Part shown: in pieces, positions 1 through 10,269 of the stretch | How the letters are laid out: each line of letters begins with the position of its first letter | Numbering within the stretch: position 1 is the first letter of the stretch | Source: Xanthomonas sontii | GTDB taxonomy: Bacteria; Pseudomonadota; Gammaproteobacteria; Xanthomonadales; Xanthomonadaceae | Assembly (NCBI RefSeq): GCF_040529055.1 | Contig: NZ_CP132342.1 | Span: 2,478,001 to 2,542,000, forward strand | Direction of reading: 5' to 3' | Length of the DNA stretch: 64,000 bases | Position numbers and translations under genes: made by a program | The notes under the pieces: generated by a model | Told to the model about the DNA's origin: nothing | The model's database searches: none | What the model saw: the letters and a program-made list of their open reading frames with translations, nothing else

Positions 1-85
1 CGAAGGTCTTCAGCGCCACCGACTTGCCGGAGCCGGACAGGCCGCTGACGATGACCAGGGTGGAGGTGGGGGCGCCGTCGGTCAT
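1..85 (-). CDS. rapZ: RapZ RNase adapter protein, N-terminal fragment
   Basis: Only the first 28 codons lie in the window; the gene runs off the left edge. The visible N-terminus has a Walker A P-loop, GLSGSGKS, at residues 15-22, as expected for RapZ (YvcJ family), a nucleotide-binding protein that in enterobacteria guides RNase E to the GlmZ small RNA and so controls amino-sugar synthesis. Its ATG overlaps the hprK stop by an ATGA junction (82-85), showing translational coupling. The order ptsN-hprK-rapZ supports the name. Whether the GlmZ circuit exists in this organism cannot be seen here. Confidence 0.88.
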   Translation of the reverse strand, partial: MTDGAPTSTLVIVSGLSGSGKSVALKTF

Positions 86-1032
86 GGGCTGCGCCGCTCC
101 AGCAGGTTGCTGTGGCGGGCGATGAACATCGCCGCCGGATCGATGCCCTTGGTGCGCAGGATGTGCAGGCGCGTGGCGGCCTCGGTCAGCACCGCCAGGT
201 TGCGGCCGGGCATCACCGGCAGGGTGATCAGCGGCACGTCCAGGTCCAGCACGTGGCGGGTCCCGGAATCGCCGGTGAGGCGCTCGTAGCCATGGGGCGT
301 GGGCTCGGTCATGGGCCGGGTCAGGTGCACGATGAGCCGAAGGTACTTGTTCTTCTTTACAGCCGTGTCGCCGAACATCTCGCGCACGTTGAGCACGCCG
401 AGCCCGCGCACTTCCAGCAGGTCCTGCAGCAGTTCCGGGCAGGTGCCGTCGAGCACGTCGGGGGCGATCTGGGTGAATTCGGGGGCGTCGTCGGCGACCA
501 GGCGGTGGCCGCGGCTGAGCAGTTCCAGCGCCAGTTCGCTCTTGCCCGAACCCGCCTCGCCGGTGATCAGCACGCCGATCGAGTAGATCTCCATGAACAC
601 GCCATGCAGGATCACCCGCGGCGCCAGCGTGCGTGCCAGGTGGTAGGACAGGTGATTGAGCAGTTCGTGGCCGCGCTTGGGCGAGACCCACAGCGGCGTG
701 TCGGATTCGTCGGCGGCCGCGCGCAGGTCTTCCGGGCACGACTGGTTCTTGGTGACCACCAGCGCCAGCGGCCGCACCTGCACGATCTTCTCGATGGTCT
801 CCCAGCGCTGGCGCGCGTCCAGCGAGTCCAGCCAGGCCAGTTCCTCGGTGCCGAGGATCTGCACCTTGTTGGGGTAGATGGTGTTGAGATAGCCGGCCAG
901 CGACGGGCGCCGCGAGACCGCATTGCCGGCCTCCAGCACCCGGTGTTCGCCCTTGTGCCCGGCGATCCAGCGCAGGCCCAGGCGGTCGCGCTGCTGGTCG
1001 AACAGCTCGCGTGCGTCGATGCTGGTGTTCAT
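82..1032 (-). CDS. hprK: HPr kinase/phosphorylase
   Basis: A 316-aa protein of normal HprK length. The P-loop GEAGSGKS sits near residues 157-164 and the HprK family signature with [16 protein letters not shown] follows near residues 205-220. The enzyme phosphorylates and dephosphorylates a serine of HPr, linking carbon status to the phosphotransferase system. In proteobacteria that keep it, it sits with ptsN and rapZ as here, usually as part of an incomplete regulatory PTS. It overlaps rapZ by 4 bases and ptsN by 4 bases, so the three genes are one translationally coupled unit. No HPr gene is in the window. Confidence 0.95.
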   Translation of the reverse strand: MNTSIDARELFDQQRDRLGLRWIAGHKGEHRVLEAGNAVSRRPSLAGYLNTIYPNKVQILGTEELAWLDSLDARQRWETIEKIVQVRPLALVVTKNQSCPEDLRAAADESDTPLWVSPKRGHELLNHLSYHLARTLAPRVILHGVFMEIYSIGVLITGEAGSGKSELALELLSRGHRLVADDAPEFTQIAPDVLDGTCPELLQDLLEVRGLGVLNVREMFGDTAVKKNKYLRLIVHLTRPMTEPTPHGYERLTGDSGTRHVLDLDVPLITLPVMPGRNLAVLTEAATRLHILRTKGIDPAAMFIARHSNLLERRSP

Positions 1033-1481
1033 GCGGCGGCCCGTGGCGCGCCGCCGAGCAGCGCATACAGTGCGGCGGCGTCCGGCGCATTGCGCAGGGC
1101 GTCGCGGAATTCCTCGATGGAGAACTGCTCGGCCAGTTCGGACAGCAGCATCAGGTGTTGGTGGGTGTAGTGCGCCGGGACGGCCATGGCGAAGATCAGG
1201 TCGACCAGGGTGCCCTGGCCGTCGAAATCGATCGGCTGTTGCAGGCGCAGCAGCGCGCCACGTGGGGCGTCCAGGCCCGGCGCGCGGCCGTGCGGGATGG
1301 CGATGCCGTGGCCGATGGCGGTGCTGCCGAGCTGCTCGCGCTCTCGCAGGCTGGCGAAGAGTTCATCGGCGCCGGCCTGCTGGCAGGCCAGCAGACCGGC
1401 AGCGGTGTGCAGCAGGGTGTCGCGATCGGCGGCCGGAAGCACCTGGGTGCTGACGGCCGCCATCAGATCGGTCAAGGGCAT
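1029..1481 (-). CDS. ptsN: PTS IIA-like nitrogen-regulatory protein PtsN
   Basis: A 150-aa EIIA domain of the fructose/nitrogen class. The phosphorylatable histidine is expected at H64 in GIAIPHGR, matching the AIPHGK site of enterobacterial PtsN. PtsN is the last phosphoacceptor of the nitrogen PTS and controls transporters and kinases by protein binding. It lies 21 bases downstream of hpf and overlaps hprK by 4 bases, the same neighbourhood as in the rpoN cluster of other proteobacteria. No EIIB or EIIC domain is fused or nearby, which fits a regulatory rather than transport role. Confidence 0.93.
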   Translation of the reverse strand: MPLTDLMAAVSTQVLPAADRDTLLHTAAGLLACQQAGADELFASLREREQLGSTAIGHGIAIPHGRAPGLDAPRGALLRLQQPIDFDGQGTLVDLIFAMAVPAHYTHQHLMLLSELAEQFSIEEFRDALRNAPDAAALYALLGGAPRAAA

Positions 1482-1502
1482 GGCGGCGCAACGTGGGGAG
1501 GA

Positions 1503-1820
1503 TCACGCGAGATTGTCGCGCACCTCGGCCGCATGGTGGTCGTGCTTCTTTTCCTTGTGCTTGATGATCAGCCGGTCCAGCTTGTCGGCGAGCAGGTCGA
1601 TCGCCGCGTACATGGTCTGCGCGCTGGCGTCGGCGTGCAGGGTGCGGCCGGGGACGTTGACGGTGGCCTCGACGTGGTGGTCGGGCTTGCGCAGCGCCAG
1701 CTGGGCGCGGACCTCGATGGTTTCCTCGTAGTGTCGCTTCAGCCGTTGCAGCTTGGTCTCCACATACTCGCGCAGGGCGGGGGTGACTTCGATCTGCTGG
1801 CCGTAGGTCTCGATACGCAT
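1503..1820 (-). CDS. hpf: Ribosome hibernation promoting factor, short form
   Basis: A 105-aa protein beginning MRIETYGQQIEVT, the length of short HPF/YfiA proteins. It binds the 30S decoding region and promotes inactive ribosome dimers in stationary phase. I chose the ATG at 1818-1820 because AAGGAG sits at good spacing upstream; a longer reading frame to 1859 adds 13 unrelated residues. A basic stretch and a histidine-rich C-terminus (KHKEKKHDHHAAEVRD) are visible. It sits 47 bases downstream of rpoN, its standard partner, in the rpoN-hpf-ptsN order. Confidence 0.93.
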   Translation of the reverse strand: MRIETYGQQIEVTPALREYVETKLQRLKRHYEETIEVRAQLALRKPDHHVEATVNVPGRTLHADASAQTMYAAIDLLADKLDRLIIKHKEKKHDHHAAEVRDNLA

Positions 1821-1867
1821 CGGATACTCCTTGGTTCGGGTTTCACACCTATGAACCATCGCCGCCG

Positions 1868-3331
1868 CTAGCCGATTCGAACGCGTTCGTGGGAGGCGGA
1901 AATGTTCATGGCCTCACGATACTTCGCTACGGTGCGGCGCGCTACAGGCACGCCGGCACTTTTCAGCAGGTCGGCCAGCTTGGCGTCAGAAAGCGGCTTG
2001 CGCGGATTTTCCGCCTCGATCAGCCGCCGGATCATCGCCTGGATCGCCGTGCTGGACGCCTCGCCGCCGCTGTCGGTGTCGATGCCCGAGGCGAAGAAGG
2101 CGCGCAGCGGGATAGTGCCGCGCGGGGTGCGCACGTACTTGCGGGCGATGGCGCGCGAGATGGTGCTCTCGTGCAGGCCCAGTTCGCCGGCGATCTCGCG
2201 CAGGGTCAGCGGCCGCAGCGCCTGTTCGCCGAACTCCAGGAAGCCGGCCTGCTGCTTGAGCAGGCACCGGGTCACCTTGAGCAGGGTCTCGCCGCGCGCC
2301 TCCAGGCTCTTCAGCAGCCAGCGCGCTTCCTGCAGTTGCCCGCGCAGATAGCCGGCGTCGCTTTCGCCGCACTGGCGGATCAGCCGCTCGTAGCCGCGGT
2401 GGATGGTGACCTTGGGCTGGGCGTGCGCGGACAGCGCCGCATGCCAGACCCCGCGCTGGCGCCAGACCACGCAGTCCGGTACCACGTAGGTGTCGCTGCC
2501 CAGCTCGCCGATCTGCTTGCCCGGGCGCGGGTCCAGCGAGCGCAGCAGCGCGACCGCGGTGTCGACCTCCGCCGCCGGACGCTTGAGTTCGTGGGCCAGC
2601 CCGGCCACGCCGCTGCGCGGCAGCCGCTCCAGCGGACCGTTGGCGATGGTGCGGGCCAGGGCCAGGCCCGGCGTGTCCTCGGGCAGGGTGTCCAATTGCA
2701 GGGTCAGGCATTCGCCCAGGCTGCGCGCGGCGATGCCGGCCGGGTCGAAGCGCTGGATCTGGTGCAGCACGGTGAGGATCTCGTCCTCCTCGGCGGCGAT
2801 GTCCGGGCGCAGCGTCTCGGCGATCGCGGCCAGCGGCTCGCGCAGATAGCCGTCGTCGTCCAAGGCGTCGATCAGCGCCGCGCCGATGCTGCGGTCGCGC
2901 GCCGACAGCGGCGACAGGTGCAACTGCCACAGCAGGTGATCGATCAGGGTATCCGGCTCGGCCACGCGCTCGGCCGCGCTGCCCAGGTCGTCGTCGTCGA
3001 ACGACCCGCCGCTGCCGCCGGCCCAGGCCGGCTCGGCGTCGGCCCAGTCGGCGCCGTCGGCGTTCTGCGTGGCTTCGCCGCGGTCGCCATCGCCGTCGCT
3101 ACGTGTCTCGCCCGCCGCGTGGTCGCGGTCAAGGCCGTGGTCGGCGCCTTCGCTGCGTTCGAACGCCGGTGCGGCGTCCTCGGACCATTCCAGCAGCGGA
3201 TTGCTCTCCACCGCCTCGGCGATCTCCACCTCCAGTTCGGCGCTGGACATCTGCAACAGCTTGATCGCCTGCCGCAACTGCGGCGTCATGACCAGGTGCT
3301 GTCCCAGCGATGTCTGCAGCCGTGCTTTCAT
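1868..3331 (-). CDS. rpoN: RNA polymerase sigma-54 factor
   Basis: A 487-aa sigma-54. Region I is intact at the N-terminus (QTSLGQHLVMTPQLRQAIKL), followed by an acidic, low-complexity region II, then the core-binding and DNA-binding parts. The RpoN box ARRTVAKYREAMNI lies near the C-terminus, close to residue 465. It directs transcription from -24/-12 promoters with enhancer-binding ATPases. It heads the rpoN-hpf-ptsN-hprK-rapZ run. Its usual upstream neighbour lptB is displaced by about 1.1 kb of low-GC DNA. Xanthomonads often carry a second rpoN elsewhere, which this window cannot test. Confidence 0.96.
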   Translation of the reverse strand: MKARLQTSLGQHLVMTPQLRQAIKLLQMSSAELEVEIAEAVESNPLLEWSEDAAPAFERSEGADHGLDRDHAAGETRSDGDGDRGEATQNADGADWADAEPAWAGGSGGSFDDDDLGSAAERVAEPDTLIDHLLWQLHLSPLSARDRSIGAALIDALDDDGYLREPLAAIAETLRPDIAAEEDEILTVLHQIQRFDPAGIAARSLGECLTLQLDTLPEDTPGLALARTIANGPLERLPRSGVAGLAHELKRPAAEVDTAVALLRSLDPRPGKQIGELGSDTYVVPDCVVWRQRGVWHAALSAHAQPKVTIHRGYERLIRQCGESDAGYLRGQLQEARWLLKSLEARGETLLKVTRCLLKQQAGFLEFGEQALRPLTLREIAGELGLHESTISRAIARKYVRTPRGTIPLRAFFASGIDTDSGGEASSTAIQAMIRRLIEAENPRKPLSDAKLADLLKSAGVPVARRTVAKYREAMNISASHERVRIG

Positions 3332-3458
3332 CCTTCGTGTGTACTCAGCAGTGAAGCGGTTCTGAATCTTAGCGTTGTCTCGGAGAAGTTACGTGCGCTC
3401 GGCGGTAGGGTACTGCTGTAACGGTGTTTGACATTTGTGTTGACGTTGAATTGATTGG

Positions 3459-3474
3459 TGTGATATGTATCACG
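3459..3474 (+). promoter_or_regulatory. Putative Clp/CRP-type binding site
   Basis: The sequence reads TGTGA-TATGTA-TCACG, matching the CRP family consensus TGTGA-N6-TCACA at 9 of 10 half-site positions. In Xanthomonas the CRP homologue Clp uses this type of site. It is centred about 75 bases before the start codon at 3542. A TTGACA hexamer at 3428-3433 and a TTGACG at 3440-3445 are possible -35 elements, but I see no convincing -10. Assignment is by pattern only. Confidence 0.5.
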
Positions 3475-3541
3475 AGCGTCAGCTTTGCAATGGAGCTTTC
3501 GCGGATAACCAATAGGCTAGTACAAAAAGGAGTTTGTTATC

Positions 3542-3763
3542 ATGGCCGTGCCAGCTTTTGTTAAGAAATTCACTGGCGTGTTATTGCTTGCGGTCACAGC
3601 GGCCGCATTCGCAGATTCGGTTGCTATTAATGGGGTCAACTACAGCTGTACTAATAGCTGTGTCGTTACTATTAGTGGTGGAAGTTTTCAAGTCGCTGAT
3701 TGTTGCGGCGGCCAAGTCACTATGAGATTTAGTACTCCCGGCACTCCCAAGCCCGGAAATTGA
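3542..3763 (+). CDS. Small secreted cysteine-containing peptide, unknown function
   Basis: A 73-aa ORF with a strong AAAAAGGAG ribosome site 9 bases before its ATG. Residues 1-24 form a clear signal peptide (KK, then a hydrophobic core, ending AFA before D25). The mature part is about 49 aa with four cysteines at residues 36, 40, 54 and 55 (C-x3-C ... CC) and a Pro/Gly/Thr tail. I do not recognise a family. Base composition is much poorer in GC than the flanking rpoN and lptB, suggesting acquired DNA. A Clp-type box lies upstream and another low-GC gene follows in the same direction. Periplasmic or exported location is inferred from the signal peptide. Confidence 0.7.
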   Translation: MAVPAFVKKFTGVLLLAVTAAAFADSVAINGVNYSCTNSCVVTISGGSFQVADCCGGQVTMRFSTPGTPKPGN

Positions 3764-3823
3764 TATAACGGTAATTGCGCTTCCGAATGAGGTGTCAATA
3801 CAAATGTTCTAATTGGGGGTGCG

Positions 3824-4486
3824 ATGAAAAAGGTGCTTGTTATTTTCTGTTCCATCGCACTTCTTTTTGTGGTGGGTTTCTATTTTTTTGGGTCCTCTCG
3901 CATCGGAAAGATGGTTGGTAGAGCTGGAGACGGGGGTGTTGCGCTGCCCGCTGATAAGGACAAGGTGGCGGAAAGTAATTCCGCTAGATCGGTGGCTAAC
4001 GCCTCTGGTGACTCTTTAGTCAAGGGCGATGTGCTTGCTGATGCTGATGGTGCGAATAAGGTGAGTGGAGCCGAAGCTCCGATTGGGGAGAGTTCTTTAC
4101 TCTCTGGCGATGCTCTGTCTTTAAGCAAGGCCAAGAAGCTTCTCGATAGAGATAATTTTCCGGCTCTGCTTCGTGGTTTCGCGGGTAAGTATGCCGGCGA
4201 TCCGGAGGCTCAGGAGTTAAAGAAAATTTATCTATCTGCGATGAAAGAGAAGCTTGCAGCGCGCAATGACGTCAGTGGTATCGATTTTGAGTGTGGCACA
4301 TCTGTCTGCGTTGGTAAGGTAAATATGTCTGGAAATAAAGACGATGAGGGTCTTGTTTCTGGGATTTTTGGCCCTCCTACTCCGGCTTATGGTTTGCTGG
4401 AAACGTCTGAGGTCGTTGGAGGGGTGGTGGAAAAAAGGTTTGTTTTTTCCACCGACCCTAAGGTCAATGCAATATCCTCAAACTAA
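3824..4486 (+). CDS. Membrane-anchored hypothetical protein
   Basis: A 220-aa protein with a single hydrophobic segment at residues 3-23 after MKK, so probably an inner-membrane anchored periplasmic protein or one with an uncleaved signal. Residues 30-100 are polar and low-complexity; residues 100-220 look like a small folded domain with a C157-x4-C162 pair (FECGTSVC) that could form a disulfide. A GGGGG stretch precedes the ATG. It lies 60 bases after the small secreted peptide, on the same strand and with the same low GC, and ends 2 bases from the convergent lptB stop. Function unknown; co-transfer with the peptide is inferred. Confidence 0.7.
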   Translation: MKKVLVIFCSIALLFVVGFYFFGSSRIGKMVGRAGDGGVALPADKDKVAESNSARSVANASGDSLVKGDVLADADGANKVSGAEAPIGESSLLSGDALSLSKAKKLLDRDNFPALLRGFAGKYAGDPEAQELKKIYLSAMKEKLAARNDVSGIDFECGTSVCVGKVNMSGNKDDEGLVSGIFGPPTPAYGLLETSEVVGGVVEKRFVFSTDPKVNAISSN

Positions 4487-4488
4487 AA

Positions 4489-5208
4489 TCACAGCTTGAA
4501 TGTTTCGCCGAGGTAAACTCGTCTTACCTCTGAATTTGCAAGAAGCATTTCCGGGGAGCCCTGCGCCAACACGCTGCCCTCGTTGAGGATATACGCCCGG
4601 TCGCAGATTCCCAAGGTTTCGCGCACGTTGTGGTCGGTGATGAGCACGCCGATGCCGCGCTGCTTGAGGTGGGTGACGATGCGCTGGATTTCGCCGACCG
4701 AGATCGGGTCGACGCCGGCGAAGGGCTCGTCGAGCAGCATCAGCCGCGGCTTGGCGGCCAGCGCGCGGGCGATCTCGCAGCGACGGCGCTCGCCGCCGGA
4801 GAGGCTGGCGCCGAGCTGGTCGGCGACGTGGCTGATCTGCAGTTCGTCCAGCAGCGCCACCAGTTCGCGTTCCTGTCCGGCGGCATCCAGGTCCTCGCGC
4901 AGCTCCAGCACCAGGCGGATGTTGTCGGCGACGCTGAGCTTGCGGAATACCGACGGTTCCTGCGGCAGGTAGCCGACGCCGAGCTTGGCGCGCTTGTACA
5001 TCGGCAGCGCGGTGATGTCGTTGCCGTCGAGCACGATACGCCCGGCATCGGCGTCGACCAGGCCGACGATCATGTAGAAGCAGGTGGTCTTGCCGGCACC
5101 GTTGGGGCCGAGCAGGCCGACCACTTCGCCGGCCTCCAGGGTCAGCGCAAAATCACGCACCACTTCGCGCTGCTTGTAGCGCTTGCGCAGGCCTTCGGCG
5201 AGCAGCAT
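4489..5208 (-). CDS. lptB: LPS export ABC transporter ATP-binding protein
   Basis: A 239-aa ABC ATPase with Walker [10 protein letters not shown], signature LSGGERRR, Walker [11 protein letters not shown] and the H-loop in LITDHNV. LptB powers extraction of LPS from the inner membrane by LptFG and its transfer to LptC and LptA. The ATG at 5206-5208 is placed after AAGGAGG; a GTG three bases upstream is also possible. The ATG overlaps the lptA stop (TGATG). It converges on a foreign-looking gene 2 bases away, where rpoN would normally follow. Confidence 0.96.
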   Translation of the reverse strand: MLLAEGLRKRYKQREVVRDFALTLEAGEVVGLLGPNGAGKTTCFYMIVGLVDADAGRIVLDGNDITALPMYKRAKLGVGYLPQEPSVFRKLSVADNIRLVLELREDLDAAGQERELVALLDELQISHVADQLGASLSGGERRRCEIARALAAKPRLMLLDEPFAGVDPISVGEIQRIVTHLKQRGIGVLITDHNVRETLGICDRAYILNEGSVLAQGSPEMLLANSEVRRVYLGETFKL

Positions 5209-5801
5209 CACTGGCCTCCTTGTTTCGCAGGCTTGGCCGGCTTGGCTGGCGTCGCGGCCGGTTTGGCGGCAGGCTTCGCGCCGTTCGCAGGCGTGCCGGC
5301 CGGAGCAGCGCCAGCGTTCTTCGGTTGGATCACCGTGTGCACGCGGGTGCCGTCGCCGCCGCCCTGCATGTCGCCGGTCTTGGTGTTGTAGACCATGCGC
5401 TGGCCGGCGTTGGTGCCCTTGGGCGAGGTCATGCGGTAGTTTCCGGTGAGGATCACCGTGTCGGTGGGCACCTTGTAGTCGATGTTGTCGGCGACCGCGT
5501 CCATCGGCGAGCCATCGTCCAGTTCCTGCTTCAGGGTGGCCTGCTTGCCGGTCAGCACGACGCGATCGATGTCGCCGTTCTTGCGGAACAGGTCGGCGGT
5601 ATCGGCATGGATCTCCAGCGTGCCCTGGATGATGACGACATTGCCGAAGAAACGGACCTTGCCGTCGTCGGCCATCATGTTGCCGTCCTGCGCGTCGGAC
5701 TTGATATCCATCGGCTGGTTGCGGTCGGTCGACTTGGCCAGCGCCAGGGTCGGCAGCAGCAGGGCGAGCAGGGCGAGCTTAGCGGGCAGCATTTGGTTCA
5801 T
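5208..5801 (-). CDS. lptA: LPS transport periplasmic protein LptA
   Basis: A 197-aa OstA-fold protein with a signal peptide (hydrophobic residues 8-22, ending ALA before KS). The LptA/OstA domain covers roughly residues 30-160; the tail from about 165 is rich in Ala, Pro and Lys. It forms the periplasmic bridge carrying LPS from LptC to LptD. The gene overlaps the end of lptC by 23 bases and abuts lptB, giving the standard lptC-lptA-lptB order. The Ala/Pro/Lys tail lies outside the beta-jellyroll and is probably disordered. Confidence 0.93.
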   Translation of the reverse strand: MNQMLPAKLALLALLLPTLALAKSTDRNQPMDIKSDAQDGNMMADDGKVRFFGNVVIIQGTLEIHADTADLFRKNGDIDRVVLTGKQATLKQELDDGSPMDAVADNIDYKVPTDTVILTGNYRMTSPKGTNAGQRMVYNTKTGDMQGGGDGTRVHTVIQPKNAGAAPAGTPANGAKPAAKPAATPAKPAKPAKQGGQ

Positions 5802-6345
5802 AACGGGACTTGACCTGTGAAAGGAGCTTGTACTGCCGGGATTTCAAGTCGACCTGGAAGCCGACGCCGGTCTGCATCATACCGGGCCGGGTCATGGTGA
5901 CCGGGTCGGCGGTGCGTGCGCTGTTGGTCTGCGGGAAGACGTCCAGGCTCTGGGTGCGGAAGGTGGTGGGCGGGATGCTGGGCACCTTGGGGCTGTCGCC
6001 GGCGACGTCGTCGCGCAGGCGCAGTTCGTCGCCGTTGGCGCTGACCCAGCCGGTCTTGCTGCGCATTTCCCAGTGCTGGCCGTTGGCGTCGGGCAGCAGG
6101 AACAGCGGAGTCACGATCGACATGGTCTGGTCGGTGCGGCTGCGTTCCATCTGCGGCGCGCGCAGGGTCATCGCTTCCTTGCCCTGCTTGTCCAGGCTGA
6201 CGATCTCGAAGTCGCGGGCGATGTAGTCCACGCTGGCTTCGTCGGACGGATTGCGGCTGGGCTTGCTGCGCTGGTTCCAGGCCGACCAGCCGCTGATCAG
6301 GGCGCCGACCAGCAGCAGGCCGCCGAGAGTGGTACGCCAGTTCAT
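5779..6345 (-). CDS. lptC: LPS export system protein LptC
   Basis: A 188-aa protein beginning MNWRTTLGGLLLVGALISGW, a single N-terminal transmembrane helix, followed by a periplasmic beta-jellyroll like LptA. LptC takes LPS from LptBFG and hands it to LptA. The reading frame is open far upstream, but the ATG at 6343-6345 overlaps the kdsC stop (ATGA) and starts the membrane anchor, so I use it. The position between kdsC and lptA matches the conserved locus. Confidence 0.93.
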   Translation of the reverse strand: MNWRTTLGGLLLVGALISGWSAWNQRSKPSRNPSDEASVDYIARDFEIVSLDKQGKEAMTLRAPQMERSRTDQTMSIVTPLFLLPDANGQHWEMRSKTGWVSANGDELRLRDDVAGDSPKVPSIPPTTFRTQSLDVFPQTNSARTADPVTMTRPGMMQTGVGFQVDLKSRQYKLLSQVKSRYEPNAAR

Positions 6346-6890
6346 GCGCCATGCTCCTGCAGCAGGGACGGGACGTGGCCTTGCGCCGCCAGCAGCACGT
6401 CGCACAGTTCGCGGGCGGCGCCTTCGCCGCCGCGGGCGCGGGTGGTCCAGTGCACGTGTTCGGCGGTCCAGGGATGGGCGTTGGCCGGTGCCACCGCCAG
6501 GCCGACCACGCGCAGCGGCGCCAGGTCGGGCAGGTCGTCGCCCATGAAGCAGACCTGCTCCAGGCCGATGCCGCGCTCGTCGCACAGCGCCTGCACCCCG
6601 GCGCGCTTGTCCTTGACCCCGATCTGCACCAGCAGGCCCAGTTCCTGGCCGCGCTTCTCCGCGGCCAGGCTGGGCCGCGCGGTGATCAGCGCCACGTCGA
6701 TGCCGTGCCGGCGCAACTGCACCAGGCCTTGGCCGTCGAGCACGTTGAAGGCTTTGCTCTCGTTGCCGTCGCGGTCGTAATACAGGCGGCCGTCGGTCAG
6801 CGTGCCGTCGACGTCGAAGCACGCCAGGCGGATCCGGGCGGCGCGGTCGATCAGGTCGGCGGGAAGGTCGGCCAGCGGGGAATAGGGCAT
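6342..6890 (-). CDS. kdsC: 3-deoxy-D-manno-octulosonate 8-phosphate phosphatase
   Basis: A 182-aa HAD phosphatase of the KdsC type: motif I is CFDVDGTLTDG near residues 24-34 and the later acidic motif is MGDDLPDL. KdsC removes phosphate from Kdo-8-phosphate to give Kdo for the LPS inner core, in the cytoplasm as a tetramer. It overlaps lptC by 4 bases and lies 88 bases downstream of kdsD, the enzyme that begins the Kdo pathway. The small size without a large cap domain fits subclass C0. Confidence 0.95.
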   Translation of the reverse strand: MPYSPLADLPADLIDRAARIRLACFDVDGTLTDGRLYYDRDGNESKAFNVLDGQGLVQLRRHGIDVALITARPSLAAEKRGQELGLLVQIGVKDKRAGVQALCDERGIGLEQVCFMGDDLPDLAPLRVVGLAVAPANAHPWTAEHVHWTTRARGGEGAARELCDVLLAAQGHVPSLLQEHGA

Positions 6891-6978
6891 GCTCGGGATA
6901 TCGGGGCGGGGAGGCCGGCTTTCCAGCGGCCAGGGCCAGCGGCGTGGGGCACCGCGGGCAGTGAACGGGTTCAGCCTG

Positions 6979-7980
6979 TTAAACCACTCTGGCGCGCAAC
7001 AGGTCGTGAATGTTGAGCGCGCCGACCGCGCGGCCGGCCGTGTCGACCACGATCAGGCCATTGATGTGGTGGGTTTCCATCAACCGTGCGGCCTCGGCGG
7101 CGAGCTGGTCGGCGCCGATGGTGCGCGGCTGCCGGGTCATCACCTCGGCGATGCGGGTCTGGCGCACGTCCAGCGCGCTGTCCAGGGCGCGGCGCAGGTC
7201 CCCGTCGGTGAACAGCCCGAGCAGGCGGTCGTCGGCGTCCACCACCGCGGTCATGCCCAGGCGCTTGCGGCTCATCTCCACCAGCGCCTCGCTGAGGCTG
7301 GCGTCCTCGCGGACCTTGGGCAGTTCGTTGCCGCGATGCATGACGTCGGTGATGTGCAGCAGCAGGCGGCGGCCGAGGCTGCCGGCCGGGTGCGAGCGGG
7401 CGAAGTCGTCGGCGGTGAAGCCGCGCGCGTCCAGCAGCGCCACCGCCAGCGCATCGCCCAGCGCCAGCGAGGCGGTGGTGCTGGAGGTCGGCGCCAGGTC
7501 CAGCGGGCAGGCCTCGGCCGGCACGCTGACGTCCAGGTGCAGGTCGGCCTCGCGCGCCAGCGTGGATTGCGCGCGCCCGGTCATCGCGATCACCGCGTTG
7601 CCCTGGCGCTTGAGCACCGGCAGCAGCATCAGGATCTCGTCGGACTCGCCGGAGTAGGACAGCGCCAGGACCACATCGGCGTCGGTGATCATGCCCAGGT
7701 CGCCATGCCCGGCCTCGCCAGGGTGCACGAAGAACGCCGGGGTGCCGGTGGAGGCGAGGGTGGCGGCGATCTTGCGCGCCACATGGCCGGACTTGCCCAT
7801 GCCGGTGGCGACCACGCGCCCGCGCGAACCCAGGATCAGCCGGCAGGCGGCCGCGAACTCGGCGCCGATGCGCGCGCCGACCGCCGCCAGCGCGGCCTGC
7901 TCGATCTCGACCACGCGACGGCCGCTGGCGACCAGGCCGGCGTCGTCGGGCGTCGTGGGAGACAGGGGCGATACATCCAT
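6979..7980 (-). CDS. kdsD: Arabinose-5-phosphate isomerase (KdsD/KpsF family)
   Basis: A 333-aa protein with an N-terminal SIS sugar-isomerase domain (GMGKSGHVARKIAATLAS around residue 60) and two C-terminal CBS domains from about residue 210. It converts ribulose-5-phosphate to arabinose-5-phosphate, the first step to Kdo. It is the first gene of the minus-strand kds-lpt run and diverges from ibaG with 52 bases between start codons, so the two promoters must overlap there. Full length for the family. Confidence 0.95.
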   Translation of the reverse strand: MDVSPLSPTTPDDAGLVASGRRVVEIEQAALAAVGARIGAEFAAACRLILGSRGRVVATGMGKSGHVARKIAATLASTGTPAFFVHPGEAGHGDLGMITDADVVLALSYSGESDEILMLLPVLKRQGNAVIAMTGRAQSTLAREADLHLDVSVPAEACPLDLAPTSSTTASLALGDALAVALLDARGFTADDFARSHPAGSLGRRLLLHITDVMHRGNELPKVREDASLSEALVEMSRKRLGMTAVVDADDRLLGLFTDGDLRRALDSALDVRQTRIAEVMTRQPRTIGADQLAAEAARLMETHHINGLIVVDTAGRAVGALNIHDLLRARVV

Positions 7981-8032
7981 GCGGGTGCCGGTCGGAGGGT
8001 AGAATGGCCGATCATTTTATTAGGAAAGCCCG

Positions 8033-9907
<1,875 letters not shown>

Positions 9908-10269
9908 CGGCGTGGGGCAGGGCGCTGACTGGGCGGCGCCCGCGTGAGGAGTGCTGTACAGAAAGGCCCGTCTGTCGTCACGGTCCATGTGCCGTGGATA
10001 GGAGTCAACGCGCGCCGCTTGAGGGTCTGCTGCAAGTCGCCAACTGGTTTCCGCAAGACGATTCGCATCCGCGCGTCGGGGCTGAAGCTCCTCCCACATG
10101 GGAAGCACCACGGGCAGGGAGTTGCTGTTGCGATTCCCCAATCCCAGCCCTCACACGGGAACGATCACGCACGGGGAACCGCTTTCACGATTCCCCACTC
10201 CCGATTCCCAATTCCCGCGGCGAAGCCGCTTTCACGATTCCCCAATCCCCATTCCCCAATCCCGGCTTC
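9908..10269. repeat. Intergenic stretch with GGGAAT-type repeats
   Basis: 362 bases between two convergent genes. From about 10131 to 10267 it holds degenerate copies of CGATTCCC / AATCCCC units in minus orientation, including two copies of GCTTTCACGATTCCCCA near 10182 and 10229. A fragment resembling the REP-like GGCTGAAGC...CTCC element is at about 10079-10100. I see no gene. Confidence 0.7.

Noticed and set aside
1889..3421. Long plus-strand ORF opposite rpoN
   Set aside because: High-GC antisense shadow; composition and lack of ribosome site or domains, while rpoN on the other strand is unmistakable.
10131..10267. CRISPR-like array
   Set aside because: Repeat units are short and degenerate with no regular spacers and no cas genes in the window.
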